Source: Flavimobilis soli (lineage in GTDB: Bacteria; Actinomycetota; Actinomycetes; Actinomycetales; Cellulomonadaceae). Taken from it: DNA of 64,000 nucleotides. Positions within the stretch are counted from its first letter, which is position 1. Every line of letters starts with the position of its first letter. Location: positions 2,170,001 to 2,234,000 of the forward strand of contig NZ_PDJH01000001.1 in the NCBI RefSeq assembly GCF_002564025.1, read 5' to 3'. The notes beneath the pieces are model-generated. The model had not been told where the DNA came from, searched no databases, and worked only from the letters and a program-made list of their open reading frames with translations. The translations under genes and the position numbers were made by a program. Below, one piece after another: positions 9,338 to 17,468 of the stretch.

Positions 9338-9365
9338 GACGTCTCCCGGCGGCGAATCGTTGGGG
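9338..9365 (-). promoter_or_regulatory. ECF-type promoter of sigma operon 2
   Basis: Minus-strand CCCCAAC (9365-9359), 17 bases, CGTC (9341-9338), the same two blocks and spacing as the promoter of sigma operon 1, while the spacer sequence differs. This points to recognition by the same or closely related sigma factors. Confidence 0.6.
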
Positions 9366-9420
9366 CGCTCGACACGGTGGCGGCGCCAGGGTCACAGGTT
9401 GATCACGCCCGGGGTTGCGG

Positions 9421-9449
9421 CTGAACGTTTCGTCCCCGATGAGTAGGCT
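9421..9449 (+). promoter_or_regulatory. hppA: Sigma-70-type promoter of hppA
   Basis: CTGAAC (9421-9426), 17-bp spacer, TAGGCT (9444-9449). The predicted 5' UTR of about 110 nt begins with a hairpin (9458-9467/9474-9483, one mismatch). The 471-bp gap 9095-9565 otherwise holds only the divergent ECF promoter. Confidence 0.5.
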
Positions 9450-9565
9450 GACGGCAACCCGGACGACGATGGGGTCGTTCGGGCCTTCGCACCTTCCCGC
9501 CCGGCACGGCTCCGGCCGCGCCTGAGGCGCACGGTGCGCTGACCGCCGCACGTCGAGGAGGACGC

Positions 9566-11872
9566 ATGCAGCTAGGAAGCGCCAGCCTGACCATCGTCAC
9601 CGTGATCGCCGTCGTCGCGATCCTCGCGCTCGTCGTGGCGGTGGTGCTCAGACGGCAGGTCCTCGCCGCGGGCGAGGGCACACCGCGGATGCAGGAGATC
9701 GCCCGAGCGATCCAGGAAGGCGCCTCGGCCTACCTCAACCGTCAGTTCCGCACGCTCCTGCTCTTCGCGGTGATCGTGTTCGGCCTGCTCTTCCTGCTGC
9801 CCGGCGACGCCGGCGTGCGGATCGGGCGGTCCGTCGCGTTCCTGTTCGGCGCGGGCTTCTCCGCAGCGATCGGCTACCTCGGCATGTGGCTCGCCGTCCG
9901 CGCGAACCTGCGCGTCGCGGCGGCTGCCCAGGTGACCGGCACGGTCGACTCCCGCCGCGGTGAGGGCGCGCGCATCGCGTTCCGCACGGGCGGCGTCGTC
10001 GGCATGAGCGTCGTCGGGCTCGGCCTGCTCGGCGCGTGCGCCGTCGTGCTCGTCTACCGCGCGGACGCGCCCGCCGTGCTCGAGGGCTTCGGCTTCGGGG
10101 CCGCGCTGCTCGCCATGTTCATGCGCGTCGGCGGCGGCATCTTCACGAAGGCGGCCGACGTCGGCGCCGACCTCGTCGGCAAGGTCGAGCAGAACATCCC
10201 TGAGGACGACCCGCGCAACGCCGCGACGATCGCCGACAACGTCGGCGACAACGTCGGAGACTGCGCGGGCATGGCTGCCGACCTCTTCGAGTCGTACGCG
10301 GTGATGCTCGTCGCGGCGCTCATCCTCGGCAAGGCCGTCTTCGGGGAGCAGGGCCTCGTGTTCCCGCTGATCGTCACGGCCGTCGGCGCGCTCGTCGCGG
10401 TGCTCGGCGTCGCGATCACACGCGTGCGTCCGGGCGAGAGCGGGCTGCGTGCGATCTACCGAGGCTTCTACGTCTCCGCGCTCGTGGGCGCGGTCCTCGC
10501 CGGTCTCGCGGCGTTCCTCTACCTGCCGTCGAGCTTCGGTGCGATCGAGGGAGTCGCCGCCGACCTCGCGGGCAAGACGGGCGACCCGCGTCTGATGACG
10601 TCGGGCGCCGTCGTCATCGGCGTGCTGCTCGCCGGCATCATCCTGTGGGTCACGGGCTACTTCACGGGCACGACGTCGAAGCCCACGCTGCACGTCGCCC
10701 GCACCTCCCAGACCGGTGCGGCGACCGTCGTGCTCTCCGGCATCGGCGTCGGCTTCGAGTCGGCCGTGTACACGGCGGGCATCATCGCGGCCGCGATCTG
10801 CGGCGCGTTCCTCATCGCGGGCGGCTCCGTGTGGCTCGCGCTGTTCCTCATCGCGCTCGCGGGCTGCGGTCTGCTCACGACGGTCGGCGTCATCGTCGCG
10901 ATGGACACGTTCGGCCCCGTCTCCGACAACGCTCAGGGCATCGCCGAGATGAGCGGCGACGTCGACGCCGAGGGCGCGCAGATCCTCACGGACCTCGACG
11001 CGGTCGGCAACACCACGAAGGCGATCACGAAGGGCATCGCGATCGCGACCGCCGTGCTCGCGGCGACCGCGCTCTTCGGCTCGTACGCCGACGCGGTCGC
11101 AACGGCGCTGCGCGACGTCGCGAACCCGGTCGGGGAGGACGGCATCGTCGCCGCTCTCCTGAGCTACCAGATCATCTCGCCGATCACGCTCGTCGGCGTG
11201 ATCCTCGGAGGTGCGACCGTCTTCCTGTTCTCGGGTCTCGCGATCGACGCCGTGACCCGCGCCGCGGGCGCGATCGTCTTCGAGGTGCGTCGCCAGTTCC
11301 GCCACCACCCGGGGATCATGACGGGCGAGGAGCGCCCGGAGTACGGCCGCGTCGTCGACATCTGCACGCGCGACTCGCTGCGAGAGCTCGCGACGCCCGG
11401 CCTGCTCGCGGCGTTCGCACCGATCGCGGTCGGCTTCGGCCTCGGCGTCGGCCCGCTCGCGGGCTTCCTCGCGGGAGCGATCGGCGCGGGCGTCCTGATG
11501 GCCGTGTTCCTCGCGAACTCGGGCGGTGCGTGGGACAACGCGAAGAAGATCGTCGAGGACGGCGCGTACGGCGGGAAGAACTCTCCCGCGCACGCGGCCG
11601 TCGTCATCGGTGACACGGTCGGCGACCCCTTCAAGGACACGGCCGGTCCCGCGATCAACCCGCTCATCAAGGTCATGAACCTCGTGTCGGTGCTCATCGC
11701 GCCTGCGGTGGTCGCGATGAGCGTGCCGGCAGACGCCAACCATGTCCTGCGCGTCGCCGTCGCGACCGTCGCGGCGCTCGTCGCGATGGGCGCGGTCGTG
11801 TGGTCCCGCCTGCGGGCGGCGAACGTCGACGAGCAGGGCGAGCTCGAGCACGACATGGGCCTGCCGGGCTGA
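9566..11872 (+). CDS. hppA: K+-independent proton-translocating pyrophosphatase
   Basis: 768 residues with about 16 membrane segments. It hydrolyses cytosolic pyrophosphate and pumps protons across the membrane. The substrate loop GGGIFTKAADVGADLVGKVE with IPEDDPRNAATIADNVGDNVGDCAGMAADLFESY is the family signature, and a second acidic cluster (GDTVGDPFKDTAGP) lies near the C-terminus. In the GNTTKAITKG segment residue 485 is Lys and residue 488 Thr. Established work on the family links Lys/Thr here to potassium independence and Ala/Gly to potassium dependence. GAGGAGG (9555-9561) precedes the ATG. Single gene with its own terminator. Confidence 0.95.
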   Translation: MQLGSASLTIVTVIAVVAILALVVAVVLRRQVLAAGEGTPRMQEIARAIQEGASAYLNRQFRTLLLFAVIVFGLLFLLPGDAGVRIGRSVAFLFGAGFSAAIGYLGMWLAVRANLRVAAAAQVTGTVDSRRGEGARIAFRTGGVVGMSVVGLGLLGACAVVLVYRADAPAVLEGFGFGAALLAMFMRVGGGIFTKAADVGADLVGKVEQNIPEDDPRNAATIADNVGDNVGDCAGMAADLFESYAVMLVAALILGKAVFGEQGLVFPLIVTAVGALVAVLGVAITRVRPGESGLRAIYRGFYVSALVGAVLAGLAAFLYLPSSFGAIEGVAADLAGKTGDPRLMTSGAVVIGVLLAGIILWVTGYFTGTTSKPTLHVARTSQTGAATVVLSGIGVGFESAVYTAGIIAAAICGAFLIAGGSVWLALFLIALAGCGLLTTVGVIVAMDTFGPVSDNAQGIAEMSGDVDAEGAQILTDLDAVGNTTKAITKGIAIATAVLAATALFGSYADAVATALRDVANPVGEDGIVAALLSYQIISPITLVGVILGGATVFLFSGLAIDAVTRAAGAIVFEVRRQFRHHPGIMTGEERPEYGRVVDICTRDSLRELATPGLLAAFAPIAVGFGLGVGPLAGFLAGAIGAGVLMAVFLANSGGAWDNAKKIVEDGAYGGKNSPAHAAVVIGDTVGDPFKDTAGPAINPLIKVMNLVSVLIAPAVVAMSVPADANHVLRVAVATVAALVAMGAVVWSRLRAANVDEQGELEHDMGLPG

Positions 11873-11880
11873 CCAGCGCG

Positions 11881-11914
11881 GACGGGTGCAGCGAGGTGGG
11901 TCGCTGCACCCGTC
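11881..11914 (+). terminator. hppA terminator
   Basis: Perfect 14-bp stem (11881-11894/11901-11914) with a 6-nt loop GGTGGG, 8 bp after the stop. Confidence 0.75.
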
Positions 11915-12020
11915 GCTCGACTCGCAGGAATCGTGACGTTACGGGAGGATGCGTCCGGGACTCCGCTCGGGGGCCCGTGCGGTGACCGCGAGGTGCGGCA
12001 CCTCCCTGTCAGGAGAACTG

Positions 12021-12995
12021 ATGTCTTACCGCTTCAACCCCGCTCCCGGATGGCCCGTACCCCCGCAGGGGTGGGTCCCACCGGAGGGGTGGGTGCCCGA
12101 CCCGTCGTGGCCGCCGGCGCCGGCAGGCTGGAACTTCTGGGTGGAGGTCCCTGACGCGCCGGTCGCCCCGGCAGCACCGCAGCAGCCCGCGCCGACGGCG
12201 CCGACGCGCGCCGTGACGACGCCGCCTCCTGCCGCCGCGAGCCCTGCGCCCGCCTCCGCGAGCCCTGCGGCGACGACCCCGATGCCGCCCGTCCCCCTGA
12301 CGGGACCTGCCGGTGGCCCGACACCCTCGCCCGTCGCCCCGGCGAGCGTCCCGTACGCGCAGTACAACCACGTGCCGACCGCCGGCTCGGCGAGCCAGCC
12401 GGGTCTCGTCCAGGAGAACCGTCGTCGCAGCCCGCTGATCTGGCTCGTGCCGCTCGTCCTCGTGCTCCTTGGTGGGATCGCGTGGGGGATCGTCGCCCTC
12501 ATGTCCGGCAACGACGACAAGCCGACAGGCGTCGCTGCCGCGACCGTCACGGTCACGCCGACGCCCACCGAGGCCGCCCCGACGAGCGAGCCGCCCGCAG
12601 ACCCTGCACCGACCGAGCCGTCGACCGACGCTCCCGACACGCAGGAGCCGCCCGCGGGCGACGACGCGGCGAAGGCGTTCTGCCCCGCAGCGCTCTCCCT
12701 CTACACCGCGTTCGGCAAGGCCACCGCGACCGAGACGGTCGCGGAGTTCGTCGCGATCTACGAGCCGGCCGTCGCGGCGATGCCGCAGGCCGCGCCGCCC
12801 GCGGAGATCGCCGAGGCGTGGTCGTACAAGTACACGAACGACACCGAGATGATCGCCGCGATCAAGGGCGGCGACCAGGCGGTCGCACCGCTCGAGGCGT
12901 ACATGGACTTCCAGGTGAAGCGCGCCCTCGCGGGCGACGACTTCGTCACGCACGAGACGGCGCTCACCGACTTCGTCTCCGACCGCTGCTACTGA
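12021..12995 (+). CDS. Proline-rich single-pass membrane protein of unknown function
   Basis: 324 residues. The N-terminus has the repeated aromatic pattern PGWPVPPQGWVPPEGW then VPDPSWPPAPAGWNFW, seen at the front of many actinobacterial membrane proteins. A long Pro/Ala/Thr linker follows, then one TM segment (about 138-161), a Thr/Pro-rich stalk and a C-terminal globular region of about 100 residues with two Cys (AFCPAALS and the penultimate residue, DRCY). The start is the ATG at 12021, with AGGAGA just upstream; an in-frame ATG at 11949 lacks an RBS. It stands between hppA and a methyltransferase gene, which says little about its role. Confidence 0.7.
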   Translation: MSYRFNPAPGWPVPPQGWVPPEGWVPDPSWPPAPAGWNFWVEVPDAPVAPAAPQQPAPTAPTRAVTTPPPAAASPAPASASPAATTPMPPVPLTGPAGGPTPSPVAPASVPYAQYNHVPTAGSASQPGLVQENRRRSPLIWLVPLVLVLLGGIAWGIVALMSGNDDKPTGVAAATVTVTPTPTEAAPTSEPPADPAPTEPSTDAPDTQEPPAGDDAAKAFCPAALSLYTAFGKATATETVAEFVAIYEPAVAAMPQAAPPAEIAEAWSYKYTNDTEMIAAIKGGDQAVAPLEAYMDFQVKRALAGDDFVTHETALTDFVSDRCY

Positions 12996-13023
12996 CGGGC
13001 GCGTCCGAGGGCAGGATGGACCC

Positions 13024-14610
13024 GTGAGCCATCCTCCGATCCTCGACGACGACGCCGCCCCTGACCTTCTCGCGCGGCTGCGCGCCGACCTCGTCGCCGC
13101 GGACTACACGGTCGCCGGCGTGCAGTCGCTGCTCGGCCCGCTCGCGTTCGACGCGCTGCACCGCGAGGAGGCGCTGCCCGCGCGCCGCGTCCTGCGTGGC
13201 GTGCTCGCGGCCGCGCGTGGGGAGAGCGCGGGGGATGCTCCGAGCGAGGCCGAGCGGCGCCGTGCGGCGCTCGCCGCCGTCTTCTTCCTCGGTGACACGC
13301 TCCTGAGTCACGAGCTCGCGCTCGCCCTGCCGACCCTCGGCCTCGACGGGGCGCGTGCGCTCGGCCTGACGCGCGACGTCGACCCGGGCCGCGTGCGTGC
13401 GCGCTTCGACCTGCGGCCCTACGCAGCCGACGACGCCGCAGGTCACCTCGACTGGTGGCTCGCGTCCGACCTCGGCGAGCTCGCGACCGGCGCGGGCCTC
13501 GAGCCCGATCACGTGCTCGGGGCTGGCGGCGCCTCGCTCACGCTCGCGCAGGTGACCGCGCGCCGCCCTGTCGGCCGCGTGCTCGACCTCGGCACGGGCT
13601 GCGGCATCCAGGCGCTGCACGCGTCCCGGCACGCCGAGCACGTCGTCGGCACGGACATCTCCCGCACGGCGCTCGAGTTCGCGCGGTTCAACGCGGCCCT
13701 CAACGGGGTAGCGCTCGAGCTGCGCGAGGGCTCGATGCTCGCGCCGGTCGCGGGGGAGACGTTCGACCTCGTCGTGTCGAACCCGCCGTTCGTCATCACG
13801 CCGCGTGCGTCCGCGGGCGTCGAGATGTTCGAGTACCGCGACGGCGGCCGCTCGGGCGACGACCTCGTGCGCGACCTGGTTGTGAACGTCGGCAGCGTGC
13901 TCGCGCCCGGCGGCGTCGTGCAGATGCTCGGCAACTGGGAGATCCGCCGCGGTCAGGACTGGACCGAGCGCGTGGGCGCCTGGCTCGACGCCGCCGGGCT
14001 CGACGGCTGGGTCATCCAGCGCGAGGTCCTCGACCCCGCGCAGTACGCGGAGACGTGGCTGCGCGACGGCGGCACCACGCCGGAGCGTGACCCTGAGGGC
14101 TTCGCGGCGATGTACGAGGCGTGGCTCGAGGACTTCGAGTCGCGCGACGTCGAGGCTGTCGGCTTCGGCATCGTCTACCTGCGCCGGCCGGTCGACGGCC
14201 GCGTCACGCTGCGCCGCCTCGAGGAGCACACCGGCTCGGTGCACCAGCCGCTCGGGGAGCACCTCGCGGCGTCGGTCGAGGCGCACGACTGGCTCGAGCA
14301 TCGAGACGACGCGGCGCTCCTCGCCGAGCGTCTCGTCGTCGCGCCCGACGTCACCGAGGAGCGGTACCTCACTCCGGGCCAGGACGACCCGAACGTCGTG
14401 ATCGTGCGGCAGGGAGGCGGCCTCGGACGGGGCGTGCACGCCTCGACGGCCCTCGCGGCCCTGGTCGGGGTGTGCGACGGCGAGCTGAGCGTCGGCCAGA
14501 TCGTCGGTGCGATCGCGTCCCTGTTCGACGTCGACGCCTCCGAGCTTGCGGCCGACGTCCTGCCGGGCGTGCGCGGGCTCGTCCGGGACCTCTTCCTCAC
14601 CCCGGCCTGA
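13024..14610 (+). CDS. HemK/PrmC-like class I SAM-dependent methyltransferase with N-terminal extension
   Basis: 528 residues. The N-terminal ~175 residues are an accessory helical domain (DUF7059-like, inferred). The methyltransferase core follows: VGRVLDLGTGCGIQALHASRHAEHVVGTDIS is the SAM-binding motif I, and LVVSNPPFVITP is the NPPF motif of N6-adenine, N4-cytosine and glutamine methyltransferases. The last ~150 residues are a further all-alpha/beta region. GTG start at 13024. CAGGAT (13012-13017) six bases before it suggests a leaderless message. The substrate is unknown: protein glutamine, rRNA or DNA are all possible for an NPPF enzyme. The stop lies 6 bp from the convergent gene. Confidence 0.75.
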   Translation: MSHPPILDDDAAPDLLARLRADLVAADYTVAGVQSLLGPLAFDALHREEALPARRVLRGVLAAARGESAGDAPSEAERRRAALAAVFFLGDTLLSHELALALPTLGLDGARALGLTRDVDPGRVRARFDLRPYAADDAAGHLDWWLASDLGELATGAGLEPDHVLGAGGASLTLAQVTARRPVGRVLDLGTGCGIQALHASRHAEHVVGTDISRTALEFARFNAALNGVALELREGSMLAPVAGETFDLVVSNPPFVITPRASAGVEMFEYRDGGRSGDDLVRDLVVNVGSVLAPGGVVQMLGNWEIRRGQDWTERVGAWLDAAGLDGWVIQREVLDPAQYAETWLRDGGTTPERDPEGFAAMYEAWLEDFESRDVEAVGFGIVYLRRPVDGRVTLRRLEEHTGSVHQPLGEHLAASVEAHDWLEHRDDAALLAERLVVAPDVTEERYLTPGQDDPNVVIVRQGGGLGRGVHASTALAALVGVCDGELSVGQIVGAIASLFDVDASELAADVLPGVRGLVRDLFLTPA

Positions 14611-14616
14611 CTGGGC

Positions 14617-15042
14617 TCACGGCCGTGCGGCGTCAGCGCCCCGATCGGCGGACCCCCGCTCACCGGCGCCTCGCTCGCCCGGTGCCCCGTCGTCATCCCG
14701 CCGAGAGTCGTCGCCCGGGTGGTCGCGCCGGCCGTCACGATGCTCGGACGTGGCCGAGGCGGGATCGCGATCGTCGAGGCCTGCCCCGATGAGGTAGCCG
14801 CCCCCGAGGCCGAGGAGCCCGGCCGTGATGGCGACGGTCAGCGCTGAGGCGATTGGGCGCCGGGTGATCGTCTGCGCGGCCCTGCCGCGTCCGCGAGGTA
14901 CGTCGTCGCCCTGGGGCGAGAAGGCGGAGGCGGGGGAGTCCTGAGCGGTCGTCGCAGCAGGAGGGATCGGGGGCACATCGCGGCCGGGGTCGCTCTCGGG
15001 AGCGGGCGTCACGTCAGGTCGGGTGGTGTCGTCGGCGGTCAT
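14617..15042 (-). CDS. Small predicted membrane protein, unknown function
   Basis: 141 residues from the ATG at 15042, with AAAGGA about ten bases upstream. The N-terminal half is polar and Pro-rich, one TM segment (ASALTVAITAGLLGLGGGYLIGAGL) lies near the middle, and the C-terminus is an Arg/Asp/Gly-rich disordered tail. Such Asp/His/Arg tails are seen in actinobacterial membrane proteins of unknown role. Low-complexity composition leaves some doubt about the exact limits. No family recognised. Confidence 0.5.
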   Translation of the reverse strand: MTADDTTRPDVTPAPESDPGRDVPPIPPAATTAQDSPASAFSPQGDDVPRGRGRAAQTITRRPIASALTVAITAGLLGLGGGYLIGAGLDDRDPASATSEHRDGRRDHPGDDSRRDDDGAPGERGAGERGSADRGADAARP

Positions 15043-15145
15043 CTCCGCGTCCTTTCTCTCGTGAGACTCCATCGTGCTCGTGACACCTGGGAGCGAGATC
15101 TGGCTGCCCTGTGCGGGTGCTGGGATCCTCACCTAGCCTCGCGGT

Positions 15146-15841
15146 GTGGACCTGCGCGTGATGACGTACAACATCAAGAGCCTCGAGCTCGACGGTGCTG
15201 CCGCACGCCGTGTCGTGCGCGCGCAGCGTCCGGACGTCCTGCTGCTGCAGGAGGCGCCCCGGTGGGTACGGGGGCGACGCCGCACACGCGGCTTCGCGCG
15301 GGACGTCGGCATGGTCGTGGTCGCGGGTGGCATCGCGGGACGGGGTGCGGCGATCGCCGTCGCCCCACATCTCGTGCCTCAGGTCGTCGAAGGGCGGGGC
15401 GTGGCGTTCGAGCCACGGACGGTGCGCTTCCGCCAAGGGTTCCCGACGCCGCGCGGCTACGCGCTCGCCCGTCTTGCCCGCAGCGACGGAGAGGGCGGGG
15501 TGCTCACGTTCGTGTCGGTGCACCTGTCTGCGCAGCGCCCGCAGCGTGCACAGCACGTCCCCGTGTACGTGGAGCTGGCGGCTCGCGAGGCGCCCGACCT
15601 CGTTCTCGGTGGCGACCTCAACGAGAACCCGCGCGGGCCGAGCGTGCTCGCGCTCCAGCCGCCGCTGCGCGACGCCGACCCCGGCCAGGCGCCCACCGAG
15701 CCCGTGGACGTGCCGCGGACGAGGCTCGACGGGTTCCTCGTCGGCAGCACCGTCACGGTCCACCAGGTCACCGTGCCGGACGGGCCCGACGTCCTCGTCG
15801 GCAGCGACCACCGCCCCGCCGTGCTCGACATGAGCTGGTAG
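15146..15841 (+). CDS. Endonuclease/exonuclease/phosphatase (EEP) family protein
   Basis: 231 residues covering one EEP domain. Seen are the N-terminal strand LRVMTYNIKSL (metal-proximal Asn), PDVLLLQEAPR (metal-binding Glu), VSVHL, the catalytic DLN in LVLGGDLNENPRG, and the C-terminal GSDHRPAVLDM (SDH motif). These make up a complete Mg-dependent phosphodiesterase site. The substrate (nucleic acid, lipid phosphate) cannot be assigned. No signal peptide. GTG start at 15146 lies six bases after TAGCCT (15134-15139), so a leaderless transcript is likely. Confidence 0.8.
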   Translation: MDLRVMTYNIKSLELDGAAARRVVRAQRPDVLLLQEAPRWVRGRRRTRGFARDVGMVVVAGGIAGRGAAIAVAPHLVPQVVEGRGVAFEPRTVRFRQGFPTPRGYALARLARSDGEGGVLTFVSVHLSAQRPQRAQHVPVYVELAAREAPDLVLGGDLNENPRGPSVLALQPPLRDADPGQAPTEPVDVPRTRLDGFLVGSTVTVHQVTVPDGPDVLVGSDHRPAVLDMSW

Positions 15842-15860
15842 GGCCGCAGCCCGTGCCCCG

Positions 15861-17468
15861 TCAGGCCGGTCGGGGCAGGTGAACGTGGAACGTCGTCGCG
15901 CCGGGCGTGGTCGCGACGCTGAGCCCGCCGCCGTGCGCGGCGACGATCGCGTGCGCGATCGCTAGCCCGAGACCGGTCGACCCGGCCTCGTGACCACGTG
16001 CCGAGTCGCCCCGGGTGAAGCGGTCGAACAGGAGCGGCAGCAGTTCCGGAGTGATGCCGGGCCCGTCGTCGGACACGTCGACGTCGACGCCTCCGTCGGC
16101 GGCTGCGCGCAGCCGGAGGGTCACACTCGTCCCCGGCGGGGTGTGCACGCGGGCGTTCGACAGCAGGTTGACGAGCACCTGGCGCAGGCGCGCGTCGTCG
16201 CCCGTCACCTCGAAGACTGTCGCGTCTTCGTCCTCGGTGGGCAGGTCGAGCCGCCAGACATGGTCGGGACCCGCAGCGTGCGCGTCCGCCAGGCACTCGA
16301 GCGCGAGCGGCAGCAGGTCGACCGTCTCGCGCTCGAGCGGCCGGCCAGCGTCGAGCCGCGCGAGCAGCAGGAGGTCCTCGACGAGCCCGGACATCCGCAC
16401 CGACTCGGACTCGATCCGGGCCAGAGCCTGGGAGGTGGCCGCAGGCACCTGGTCGTCGGAGCGGCGCACGAGCTCCGCGTACCCGCGGATCGAGGCGAGC
16501 GGGGTCCGCAGCTCGTGGGAGGCGTCCGCCACGAACTGCCGGACCTGCGTCTCCGAGGTGAAGCGCGCGGAGAGCGCCTTCTCGACGTGGTCGATCATCC
16601 GGTTGAGCGCGGCCCCGACGCGACCGACCTCGGTGCGCGTGTCGTCGTCGTCGACCCGCTCGGGGAGGTTGACCGCACCCTCGTGCAGGGGAAGGTGCGC
16701 GATGCGCGTCGCAGTCTGCGTGACGTGCGCGAGCGGGCGCAGCGCACGCCGCACGAGGACGCTCGCGGCGATCGCCGCGAGCACGCCCGCTGCGACCCCG
16801 ATGCCGATCTCGACCGTGAGGTACCGCGTCAAGGTCGCCGTCGTGCCGTCAAGCGACAGTCCCGTGACCTGAACAGACGAGGGCGCCGTCGCAGTCCCAG
16901 CGTCACGCTCGACCGCGATCACCCGGTAGGAGCCCAGCCCAGGCAGGTCGACCGTCCGCGGCGTGCCGTCAGGTTCGACCGATGCGAGGATCGCGAGCTG
17001 GTCCGCTGTGAGGTCTTGCACGGTGCCGTCATCGTCGAGATACCCCTGCTCGCCCACCTCTCCGTCCTGGAGGCGCAGCCCCAGGGTCCCGGTGGACTGG
17101 CCCGGAACCGCGAGGAACGGTGGGCGGTCGTCGGCGACCTGCGGCGGGGTGGTGCCCGGCGCTGTCGTCGACGGATCGGTCACGTCCGACGACGACGACG
17201 GCACGTCCTCAGGGCCGGGGAAGGCGGGAGCGTTCCCGTCCGGCGCACGGCCCGCACGCATCGACGCGGCACCGAGCGAGTCGTCGATCCGCTCGACGAG
17301 GCTCGCGCGCAGTGCGAGCGTCGAGATGGCGGCGAGAGCGAGGCACACGCCTGCGAGAAGCGCGACGACCGTGACGACGAGGCGGCGCTGCAGCGACCAC
17401 GCTCGACGGCGTGGTGCGCGACCCGGAACGGCCGCGACCGGACCGCCAGCGTCAGGTTCGGCCGTCAC
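15861..17468 (-). CDS. Sensor histidine kinase (HAMP/HisKA/HATPase type)
   Basis: 535 residues. TM1 at about 30-54, extracytoplasmic sensor region about 55-216 (Pro/Ser/Thr-rich), TM2 about 217-239, then HAMP (LRPLAHVTQTATRIA). The HisKA box is FVADASHELRTPLASIRGY with phospho-His 318. The ATPase domain shows NLLSNARVHTPPGT (N box), DVSDDGPGITPE (G1), FDRFTRGD and STGLGLAIAHAIV (G2). GTG start at 17468 overlaps the response regulator stop by four bases (GTGA), so kinase and regulator form an operon with the regulator first. Stimulus unknown. The long acidic/Pro-rich sensor loop argues against a small-ligand fold. Confidence 0.9.
   Translation of the reverse strand: MTAEPDAGGPVAAVPGRAPRRRAWSLQRRLVVTVVALLAGVCLALAAISTLALRASLVERIDDSLGAASMRAGRAPDGNAPAFPGPEDVPSSSSDVTDPSTTAPGTTPPQVADDRPPFLAVPGQSTGTLGLRLQDGEVGEQGYLDDDGTVQDLTADQLAILASVEPDGTPRTVDLPGLGSYRVIAVERDAGTATAPSSVQVTGLSLDGTTATLTRYLTVEIGIGVAAGVLAAIAASVLVRRALRPLAHVTQTATRIAHLPLHEGAVNLPERVDDDDTRTEVGRVGAALNRMIDHVEKALSARFTSETQVRQFVADASHELRTPLASIRGYAELVRRSDDQVPAATSQALARIESESVRMSGLVEDLLLLARLDAGRPLERETVDLLPLALECLADAHAAGPDHVWRLDLPTEDEDATVFEVTGDDARLRQVLVNLLSNARVHTPPGTSVTLRLRAAADGGVDVDVSDDGPGITPELLPLLFDRFTRGDSARGHEAGSTGLGLAIAHAIVAAHGGGLSVATTPGATTFHVHLPRPA

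Noticed and set aside
9572..11851. 759-codon minus-strand open frame opposite hppA
   Set aside because: Antisense shadow: low-complexity Asp/Arg/His-rich translation without domains, while hppA itself is unequivocal.
11949..12995. Upstream start (11949) for the Pro-rich membrane protein
   Set aside because: No RBS at 11949, whereas AGGAGA stands just before ATG 12021, which begins the conserved aromatic N-terminal pattern.
15861..17468. Start of the histidine kinase at 17612 (583 residues)
   Set aside because: The extra N-terminus reads antisense-like Arg-rich sequence inside the response regulator gene. GTG 17468 gives the expected GTGA overlap and puts TM1 near the start.
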